Positions 47,045-52,727 of a stretch of 52,727 nucleotides of DNA are shown here, piece by piece. Made by a program: the position numbers and the translations under genes. This stretch comes from Actinomyces gaoshouyii (GTDB lineage Bacteria > Actinomycetota > Actinomycetes > Actinomycetales > Actinomycetaceae), in contig NZ_MVIV01000013.1 in assembly GCF_002072175.1 (NCBI RefSeq), positions 1 to 52,727 of the forward strand. The letters are read 5' to 3'. The notes beneath the pieces are model-generated. The model saw only the letters and a program-made list of their open reading frames with translations. It made no database searches and was not told the DNA's origin. Positions within the stretch are counted from its first letter, which is position 1, and every line of letters starts with the position of its first letter.

Positions 47045-47629
47045 ATGCCCGGGAAGGACGGAGAGGCACTCGCGGAGCAGGATGGACCCGCCTGCGGTCG
47101 GACCCCCGCTCCCACAGTCCCCTCCTGCGGGCAGGGCCCAGCGGACGAGGCCCCCATACGGGCGGCCGGTGGCTGCGGAACCGCGGGTTCGCCCCGACTC
47201 GATGCCCTCGAGATGCGCGCCTGGCGCGCCTTCCTCCACACCGCCACCGCCGTCACCGGCGTGCTCAACCACGAGCTCGAGACGGGCGTCGGCCTGTCCC
47301 TGCACGAGTACGAGATCCTCGTGCGCCTCGACGAGGCCGCCGGCAAGGAGCTGCGGATGTCGAGCCTGGCCGAGATGATCGGGCACTCCCGCTCCCGCCT
47401 CACCCACACGGTCACCCGCCTGGAGAAGGAGGGGTTCGTGGAGCGGCGCTCCTGCCCCTCCGACAAGCGTGGCGTCAATTGCGCGCTCACCGACCCCGGC
47501 CTCGCCTTTCTGCGCTCAGCGGCGCCCCTGCACCTCGACGGCGTCCGCAGGCACGTCATCGACCGCCTCGGGCGGGGGGACCTGGAGGCGCTCGCCGAGA
47601 TCATGTCCCGACTCAACCCCTCCGGCTGA
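47045..47629 (+). CDS. MarR-family transcriptional regulator
   Basis: 194 residues with a Pro/Gly-rich N-terminal tail of about 50 and then a winged helix-turn-helix: LSLHEYEILVRLDEAAGKELRMSSLAEMIGHSRSRLT (about 85-121), wing RRSCPSDKRGVNCALTDPG. Dimer helices flank it. ATG 47045 has GAGAGGAA 6-7 nt upstream; the frame is open to 46817 but would overlap the MaoC-like gene. The ligand and targets cannot be told from the sequence. Confidence 0.88.
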   Translation: MPGKDGEALAEQDGPACGRTPAPTVPSCGQGPADEAPIRAAGGCGTAGSPRLDALEMRAWRAFLHTATAVTGVLNHELETGVGLSLHEYEILVRLDEAAGKELRMSSLAEMIGHSRSRLTHTVTRLEKEGFVERRSCPSDKRGVNCALTDPGLAFLRSAAPLHLDGVRRHVIDRLGRGDLEALAEIMSRLNPSG

Positions 47630-47661
47630 GGTCGGCCGCCTCCCTGCCCCCGACTGGCGGC

Positions 47662-48345
47662 TCAGCCCCACAAATCCGTCCAGGTCACTCCCAACTCGGC
47701 CAGGAGCCCGCGCAGCAGGGGCAGCGAGATGCCGACGACGCCGTGCGGGTCGCCCTCGATCCCCTCGATGAAGGCGCCGCCCAGCCCGTCGATCGTGAAG
47801 GCCCCGGCGCACCACAGCGGCTCCCCGGTGGCGATATAGGCGTCGATCTCCGCCTCACTGGGCTCGCCGAAGTGGACGATCGCCGACGAGACGCCCTCCG
47901 CTCTTGCCCCATCGGTCAGGCGCACCAGGGCGTGCCCGGTGCGCAGTACGCCCGTGCGCCCCCGCATCGCCAGCCAGCGCTCGCGGGCCGCCTCGGGCAT
48001 GCGGGGCTTGCCGACGACGGCGCCGTCGATCTCCAGCATCGAGTCGCATCCGACGACGATGGGCGCCCCGGCCCGCCCACCGGATCCCGCCGGTCCCGGT
48101 CCTGCGCCTGCGCCGTCGGCGGGATCGCCGCTCAGCGCATCGGCGACGTCGAGCGCCTTGGCCCGGGCTAAGGCGAGCACCTGCTCAGCGGGGGAGGGGG
48201 CCTCCTCGCCAGTGGCGGCGTGCCGCTCGGCGAGAGCGGCGAGGACCGAGCCCTCGTCGACCGAGGAGACCTCGACCCGGGGCTCGATACCTGCGGCGCG
48301 GAGGGTGGCCAGACGGCCCGTGGACTTCGAGGCGAGAATGATCAC
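47662..48345 (-). CDS. maf: Maf-like nucleoside triphosphate pyrophosphatase
   Basis: House-cleaning hydrolase of non-canonical or methylated NTPs. 227 residues with the starting motif IILASKSTGRLATLRAAGI, KA in ALARAKALDVA, GCDSMLEIDG with KPRMPEAA, TGHALVRL, and FTIDGLGGAFIEGIEGDPHGVVG. GTG 48345 is supported by TAGTCT 6 nt upstream. Divergent from birA. Confidence 0.92.
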   Translation of the reverse strand: MIILASKSTGRLATLRAAGIEPRVEVSSVDEGSVLAALAERHAATGEEAPSPAEQVLALARAKALDVADALSGDPADGAGAGPGPAGSGGRAGAPIVVGCDSMLEIDGAVVGKPRMPEAARERWLAMRGRTGVLRTGHALVRLTDGARAEGVSSAIVHFGEPSEAEIDAYIATGEPLWCAGAFTIDGLGGAFIEGIEGDPHGVVGISLPLLRGLLAELGVTWTDLWG

Positions 48346-48351
48346 CGCCCC

Positions 48352-48357
48352 AGACTA
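48352..48357 (-). promoter_or_regulatory. Leaderless -10 element for maf
   Basis: TAGTCT on the minus strand, 6 nt before GTG 48345. Confidence 0.5.
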
Positions 48358-48407
48358 CCCAGCGACCAGCGGTGGGACCGGCAGGCCCGGGTTGCGGGGC
48401 CTGCGGG

Positions 48408-48413
48408 TACCCT
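48408..48413 (+). promoter_or_regulatory. Leaderless -10 element for birA
   Basis: TACCCT, 7 nt before ATG 48421. Confidence 0.45.
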
Positions 48414-48420
48414 TCGCCCT

Positions 48421-49338
48421 ATGAGCACCACGACCCGGCTGGTGACCGTCGACGCCACAGGCTCGACCAATGATGATCTGCGCCAGGAGCTCGCCCCCGC
48501 CGGGCGCCTCGATGCGGCTGCTGCTGACCGCTGGCCCCACGGATCCGCGCTGCGGGCCCTCGCCCAGACCGCCGGGCGGGGCAGGAGCGGACGCGACTGG
48601 GTGACCCCGCCGGGTGTCGCCCTGACCGTCTCCTTCGTCCTTCGGCCGCTCGTACCCGGCGATCGCCTCGGCTGGCTCCCTCTGCTGGCGGGCCTGGCCG
48701 TGCGCGACGCCCTCGCACCCGCACTGGAAGGCCTGCCCTGGCGCGCCCGCACGAAATGGCCCAACGATGTCGTCGTCGAGCCCTCTGGCGAGGGGAAGGT
48801 CGGCGTTGACGGCGAGGTGCCCGGCTGGGGGCGCGCCCGCAAGATCGCGGGCATCCTCGCCGAGCTCATCCCCGCGCCCGGAGGCGGGGATGGGGCCGGG
48901 GCTCCCGTCCGTCGTGAGGAGGCGCCCGTCGTCATCCTGGGCATCGGAGTCAACGTCGGCCAACCGCCGGAGGCGCTCCCCGTGCCCTGGGCCGCCTCGC
49001 TGCGGAGCCTGGGCGCCGGCGGGCCCCGGTCGGACCCCGGGGCCGTGCTGGAGGCCGTCGCCCCGCGCCTGCTCCGGCTCCTGGGGGAGTGGGAGGCTGC
49101 TGGCGGGGATCCTGATGGGGCGCTGACCGCCACCGGTACGCTCGGCCAGGACCTGCGCGAGGCCTGCGCGACCCTCGGGGCCCGTGTCCGCGTGAGCACC
49201 CCGGGCGGCGATGTCTCCGGGACGGCCGTCGGCCTTGAGCCCGAGCTCCGACTGCGGCCGGATGGCGGCGGCCCGGAGAGGCTCATCATGGCCGGGGATG
49301 CGAGCGTTCGAGCCGCAGAGCCCGACGGGCGTACGTGA
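48421..49338 (+). CDS. birA: Biotin-[acetyl-CoA-carboxylase] ligase (BirA), short form
   Basis: Attaches biotin to carboxylase carrier proteins. 305 residues: TVDATGSTNDDLRQE, the ATP/biotin loop QTAGRGRSGRDWVTP, TKWPNDVVVE and KIAGILAEL, with a C-terminal SH3-like domain (GARVRVSTPGGDVSGTAVG). No N-terminal DNA-binding domain, so it is not a repressor. A Gly/Pro-rich loop is inserted near 125-155. It is located as elsewhere in actinobacteria next to maf; the start is set by the TACCCT element. Confidence 0.93.
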   Translation: MSTTTRLVTVDATGSTNDDLRQELAPAGRLDAAAADRWPHGSALRALAQTAGRGRSGRDWVTPPGVALTVSFVLRPLVPGDRLGWLPLLAGLAVRDALAPALEGLPWRARTKWPNDVVVEPSGEGKVGVDGEVPGWGRARKIAGILAELIPAPGGGDGAGAPVRREEAPVVILGIGVNVGQPPEALPVPWAASLRSLGAGGPRSDPGAVLEAVAPRLLRLLGEWEAAGGDPDGALTATGTLGQDLREACATLGARVRVSTPGGDVSGTAVGLEPELRLRPDGGGPERLIMAGDASVRAAEPDGRT

Positions 49339-49411
49339 TCTGAACGCGGGCCGCACGTTCTCGCGCCTTCTCGCATGATCACCTCAGGATGACAGGACAT
49401 CTGATGTCTTT

Positions 49412-49441
49412 CTGACAAAATCCTGTGATCTGCGCTACCCT
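49412..49441 (+). promoter_or_regulatory. Promoter of the adenylate cyclase gene
   Basis: CTGACA (49412-49417), 18-nt spacing, TACCCT (49436-49441), then 6 nt to ATG 49448. This is the best complete -35/-10 pair among the leaderless starts. An AT-richer stretch with a small GACAT-CTG-ATGTC repeat precedes it. Confidence 0.65.
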
Positions 49442-49447
49442 GTCCTG

Positions 49448-50659
49448 ATGGATCAGCCAGAGGCGCCGCCGGCGCACGGAGAAGGGCTCGGGGCGGGGGA
49501 CCGCGCTCCCGGTCCTCGAACAGGCGGCGAGTCCCTTCCCGATCAGCCGGAGGGGGCCGTCCCCGTACCCGGGGACGGGGATGAACGGAGCGCGGGGCCT
49601 GCCGATGGCGCGGCCGGATCGACCACCGATCGCGCGACGGCCGTCGCCCATTCCCGCCTGCTGCTCGGGGGCGAGCCCGACCTGACGCTGCTCCGGCTCG
49701 CCGGCGCGGCCGAGGTCTCCCCGCTCTTCGCACGCAGCTTCTGGCGAGCCATGGGCTTCGCGGACGTGGATGACGACGAGGTCCGCTTCACCCGCCAGGA
49801 CGCCGACGCCTTGCGGGCCATCGCCGACCTCATCGACTCCGAGGAGGACCGCCGCCCCGGTCCGGACGGACCCGGCGGTCTATCGACCTCGGCGATCCTC
49901 GAACTGCTCCGAGCCCAGTCGTACACGATGGACCGACTCGTCCTGTGGCAGCTCGAGACCCTCGTGGCGGATGTCGGCCAACGCCTCGGCCTGGACGACA
50001 CCTCCGCCCGGCTCGTCGTCCTCGACCACATCAACGAGATCACTGCCCCCCTGACCGACCAGCTCATCTACGTGTGGCGCCGCCACCTGGCCTCGCTCCT
50101 GGACCGCACCGACGCCGAGATCTCACGGCGGGGCATCGAGCGCGTGGGCCCCGACTACTACCCGCTCGTGAGATCCCTGGGCTTCGTCGACATCGTCTCC
50201 TTCACCCAGCGCGCCCAGACGATGAGCCGCATGGAGCTGTCCACCATGCTCGACGACTTCGAGACGACGGCCCGTGACGTCATCACGTCGCGGGGGGCGA
50301 GAGTCGTCAAGACCATCGGGGACGCCGTCATGTACATCTCCGATGACCTGACCATCGCCGCCGATGTCGTCACCTCCCTCGTCGATGAGCTCCAGTCGGA
50401 GCTCGACGAGATCCTCGTGCGTGCCAGCCTCGTCGAGGGCCGCGTCGTGTCCCGCTCCGGCGACGTCTTCGGCCCGCCCGTCAATCTCGCCTCCCGACTG
50501 GTCGACACCGCTGAACCCGGGGGCATCCGCATGGACCAGGCCACTGCCCGCGCCCTCATGGCCAGCCCCGTCGCCCTGCGCTACCGAGTGCGCCAGTGCC
50601 ACGACGTCGTTGCCAAGGGCATGGGCAACGTCACCCCCTGGTCGCTCGAGCGCGCCTGA
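49448..50659 (+). CDS. Class III adenylate cyclase with pH-sensor-type N-terminal domain
   Basis: Makes cAMP from ATP. 403 residues. The catalytic domain (about 235-400) has the metal-binding Asp in LGFVDIVSFTQ, the second in KTIGDAVMYISD, and the segment GDVFGPPVNLASRLVDTAEPG. The N-terminal regulatory part (about 70-220) has AEVSPLFARSFWRAMGF and a long helical stretch like that of M. tuberculosis Rv1264, whose N-domain inhibits the enzyme at neutral pH. The first 65 residues are disordered and Gly/Pro-rich. The start is set by the promoter directly upstream. Confidence 0.88.
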   Translation: MDQPEAPPAHGEGLGAGDRAPGPRTGGESLPDQPEGAVPVPGDGDERSAGPADGAAGSTTDRATAVAHSRLLLGGEPDLTLLRLAGAAEVSPLFARSFWRAMGFADVDDDEVRFTRQDADALRAIADLIDSEEDRRPGPDGPGGLSTSAILELLRAQSYTMDRLVLWQLETLVADVGQRLGLDDTSARLVVLDHINEITAPLTDQLIYVWRRHLASLLDRTDAEISRRGIERVGPDYYPLVRSLGFVDIVSFTQRAQTMSRMELSTMLDDFETTARDVITSRGARVVKTIGDAVMYISDDLTIAADVVTSLVDELQSELDEILVRASLVEGRVVSRSGDVFGPPVNLASRLVDTAEPGGIRMDQATARALMASPVALRYRVRQCHDVVAKGMGNVTPWSLERA

Positions 50660-50668
50660 GGGCCGCGG

Positions 50669-50698
50669 GCCGTCCGGGACTAGGCGGGCCGGGACGGC
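50669..50698 (+). terminator. Hairpin after the adenylate cyclase gene
   Basis: A 7-bp stem GCCGTCC / GGACGGC with a 16-nt partly structured loop, 9 nt past the stop. Confidence 0.5.
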
Positions 50699-50742
50699 GA
50701 TGATCAGGCCGCCCCCAGGTTCTGCTCGGGTGGGTATTTCCT

Positions 50743-50754
50743 CGCGATATCGCG
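50743..50754. promoter_or_regulatory. CGCGATATCGCG palindrome upstream of the two-component genes
   Basis: A perfect 12-nt palindrome in a short AT-richer patch, 88 nt before the response-regulator start. Possible operator; I do not recognise it. Confidence 0.35.
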
Positions 50755-50828
50755 GAAAACCATGCGAGAGCATCCCCGCGCCGCTCACGATGGCGACGGA
50801 GCCACTGCCACCCCCCGGGCAACTCGGC

Positions 50829-50834
50829 TAGTAT
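50829..50834 (+). promoter_or_regulatory. Leaderless -10 element for the response regulator
   Basis: TAGTAT, 7 nt before GTG 50842. Confidence 0.45.
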
Positions 50835-50841
50835 CTGGATC

Positions 50842-51507
50842 GTGACAATCGTGCTTCTCGTCGAGGACGACCCCGCCATCTCCGAGCCCCTCGCCCGCGC
50901 CTTCGGCCGCGAGGGCTACGAGGTCCGCGCCCACGGCACCGGCAAGGGCGCCCTGGAGGAGATCGGCGAGGCCGACATCCTCGTACTCGACCTCGGCCTG
51001 CCGGACATGGACGGTCTCGACGTCGCGCGGACCGTGCGCGCGCAGGGCCTGACCATCCCCATCCTCATGCTCACCGCCCGCAGCGAGGACACCGACCACG
51101 TCGTCGGCCTCGACGCCGGCGCGGACGATTACGTCACCAAGCCCTTCCGGCTCGCCGAGCTCCTCGCCCGCGTGCGCGCCCAGGTCCGCCGCGCCTCCGG
51201 CGAGGCCGCCGTCGACCAGCTCTCCCACGGGGATATCCGCGTGGACGTCGCCGCCCACCGCGCCTTCGTGGGCAGTCGTGAGCTGCAGCTGACCGTCCGC
51301 GAGTTCGAGCTCCTGAGAGTTCTCGTGCGCGGCGCGGGCGCCGTCGTCGACAGCGACGACATCCTGCGAGAGGTCTGGGGCGAGGACCCCACCGGCTCGG
51401 AGTCGACGCTCGGCATGCACGCCACCTGGCTGCGCCGCAAGCTCGGCGACGACGTCGACGCCCCCGCCGTCCTCCTCGCCGAGGGCGCGGGCTACCGCCT
51501 GGCCTGA
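50842..51507 (+). CDS. OmpR-family response regulator
   Basis: 221 residues. Receiver domain with the acidic pair in VEDDPA, phosphorylation site Asp50 in LVLDLGLPDMDG, the Thr in MLTARSE and the Lys in YVTKPF. A winged-helix DNA-binding domain (about 128-221) has LTVREFELLRVLVRGAG and ends LAEGAGYRLA. The kinase gene follows after 24 nt, so they form a pair. The signal is not known. Confidence 0.92.
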   Translation: MTIVLLVEDDPAISEPLARAFGREGYEVRAHGTGKGALEEIGEADILVLDLGLPDMDGLDVARTVRAQGLTIPILMLTARSEDTDHVVGLDAGADDYVTKPFRLAELLARVRAQVRRASGEAAVDQLSHGDIRVDVAAHRAFVGSRELQLTVREFELLRVLVRGAGAVVDSDDILREVWGEDPTGSESTLGMHATWLRRKLGDDVDAPAVLLAEGAGYRLA

Positions 51508-51531
51508 GGCCGTTTCCGCCCAGGGGATCCG

Positions 51532-52611
51532 ATGCGACGCCGCACCCTCCAGATGACCATGGCGGCGGTGCTCGTCGCCGTCATCCTCCTGGGGGTGCCC
51601 CTGGGCGCGGCGACGATCTTCTACGCCGCGCGGTCCGCGTCGGACGATCATGAGCGCTGGCGCACGGTCCTGTCCGTGGTGACGGTGGGCACCGCCCTGG
51701 CGATCGTGGCCCTGGCCGCCGCGTCCGTCGTCGCCTCGAAGGTCTCGCGGCGCATCTCCGCCCCGCTCATCTACCTGGCGGCCGAGGCCGAGCAGTTGGG
51801 CAGCGGGCAGGTGCGCCCCCGCATCCGGGTCTCCGGGATCGAGGAGATCGACCTCGTCCAGGCCGAGCTCGTGCGCTCCGCCGAGCGCGTGGCCGGCAGG
51901 CTCGCGGCCGAGCGGCAGTTCGCCTCCGACGCCTCCCATCAGCTGCGCACGCCACTGACCTCCCTCAGCCTGCGCTTGGAGGAGATCGAGCTCATCGCCG
52001 ACGACGAGCAGGTGCGCGCCGACGCCCACGCCTGCCTGGAGCAGGTGGAGAGGTTGACAGGCGTCGTCGACGACCTCCTGAAGGTCTCGCGCCGCAGCGG
52101 TGGCGGAACCACGGAGGCCCTCCACCTCGGGGAGCTCTTCGAGCAGCAGTGCGAGGAATGGGGGCCGGCCTTCGCCGAGGCCGGGCGCGAGCTGGTCCTG
52201 ACCGACGACGTCGATCAGCCGGTGCTCGCCAGCCCCGGCTCGCTCGCCCAGGTCCTGGCCACCGTCATCGAGAACTCCCTGCGCTACGGGGCGGGGACGA
52301 CGACCGTCTCCGTGCGCAGCGCCAACGGCGGGCACGGCGTTTTCATCGACATCGCCGACGAGGGCGAGGGGGTCGACGACGAGCTCGCGCCGCACATCTT
52401 CGAGCGCTCCGTGTCCGGGCACGGCTCCACCGGCGTGGGGCTGGCGCTGGCCAAGGACCTCGTGGAGGCCGACGGGGGCCGCATCGAGCTCACCGCGCGC
52501 CGTCCACCGGTCTTCTCAGTGCTCCTGGCCGCCGTGCCGCGCTCCCTCGACCCGAACACCGTCCTCCCGCAAGGGGCGATCGTCAACGTCGGCCGCCGCC
52601 GCCGCTTCTGA
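51532..52611 (+). CDS. Sensor histidine kinase of the pair
   Basis: 359 residues. Two membrane helices (about 7-30 and 44-66) with only a short outer loop, so the stimulus is probably sensed in or near the membrane. A HAMP-like segment follows. The phospho-acceptor His is in FASDASHQLRTPLTSL (about residue 136). The ATP-binding domain has N box VIENSLRYG, DEGEGVDDELAPHIFE and GVGLALAKDLVEADGG. The C-terminal end (about 345-359) is basic. AGGGGA lies before the ATG. Confidence 0.92.
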   Translation: MRRRTLQMTMAAVLVAVILLGVPLGAATIFYAARSASDDHERWRTVLSVVTVGTALAIVALAAASVVASKVSRRISAPLIYLAAEAEQLGSGQVRPRIRVSGIEEIDLVQAELVRSAERVAGRLAAERQFASDASHQLRTPLTSLSLRLEEIELIADDEQVRADAHACLEQVERLTGVVDDLLKVSRRSGGGTTEALHLGELFEQQCEEWGPAFAEAGRELVLTDDVDQPVLASPGSLAQVLATVIENSLRYGAGTTTVSVRSANGGHGVFIDIADEGEGVDDELAPHIFERSVSGHGSTGVGLALAKDLVEADGGRIELTARRPPVFSVLLAAVPRSLDPNTVLPQGAIVNVGRRRRF

Positions 52612-52655
52612 CCCATCTGTCCATCGATTACCCTCCTCCCTCCCCCCCCCCGTGA

Positions 52656-52727
52656 GCGAGACCGGTCGAAAATAGGAGCGAAACCGGTTCTCGGACCGGT
52701 CTCGCTCCTATTTTCGACCGGTCTCGC
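52656..52727. repeat. Large palindromic repeat at the window edge (same family as 14874)
   Basis: A 26-bp perfect inverted repeat (52656-52681 with 52702-52727) encloses a smaller ACCGGT / ACCGGT stem (52683-52688, 52695-52700) with a 6-nt loop. The arms contain ACCGGTCTCG and TCCTATTTTCGACC, which match the 14874-14909 element. It lies 44 nt past the histidine kinase stop, after a run of ten C, and would terminate that unit. The window ends exactly at the last base of the arm, so it may extend further. Confidence 0.85.

Overview
The window is a gene-dense, GC-rich (roughly 70% by eye) stretch of an actinobacterial chromosome. Protein features (SigK/RskA, DipZ, an FprA-type reductase, a pH-sensor-type adenylate cyclase, a MenJ-like reductase) and the gene order point to Actinomycetaceae, probably Actinomyces or a close relative. 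That assignment is inference. I see no prophage, insertion sequence, CRISPR array or rRNA.

Layout. 1-2968: a G/T-rich repeat (minus strand) at the edge, a two-helix membrane protein, then menE and menA. 3135-6816: a tiny KMSD-repeat lipoprotein divergent from dipZ-sigK-rskA, an envelope redox/sigma module closed by a strong hairpin. 6834-13227: a YagU-like membrane protein and menB on the minus strand, a lone arginine deiminase gene (arcA), then menC-menD. 13472-17001: an HtrA protease, then menF and menG on the minus strand. 17351-36351: one long plus-strand unit with a MenJ-like geranylgeranyl reductase, the complete nuoA-N set for complex I, and a long-chain polyprenyl diphosphate synthase. 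36455-41700: a zinc-uptake (Azt-type) island with permease, binding protein, two different beta-propeller AztD-like lipoproteins and a divergent ATPase. 42001-52611: fprA, htpX, yajQ, tRNA-Tyr/Thr/Met, rpmG, a MaoC-like dehydratase, a MarR regulator, maf, birA, adenylate cyclase and an OmpR/histidine-kinase pair. The window ends inside a 72-nt palindromic repeat.

Function. menF-D-C-E-B-A-G supply the menaquinone head group, prenylation and methylation; the polyprenyl synthase supplies the tail; the MenJ-like protein saturates it; and the adjacent complex I reduces the quinone. menH and a DHNA-CoA thioesterase are not here. From memory, the backbone order (men genes, menG, menJ, polyprenyl synthase, htpX, yajQ, rpmG, hadA-like) resembles other actinobacteria, so the azt island and arcA look like the lineage-specific parts.

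The strongest unexplained signals are: (i) fourteen genes with a TANNNT hexamer exactly 6 or 7 nt before the start codon, i.e. apparent leaderless promoters, which also fix many start sites; (ii) a Fur/Zur-like palindrome between two such promoters in the azt island; (iii) two AztD-like propellers that retain complementary histidine motifs; (iv) a dispersed palindromic repeat at 14874 and 52656, with a remnant at 111, that in one case encodes the C-terminus of MenF; and (v) a perfect 40-nt palindrome in the menG/menJ divergent region.
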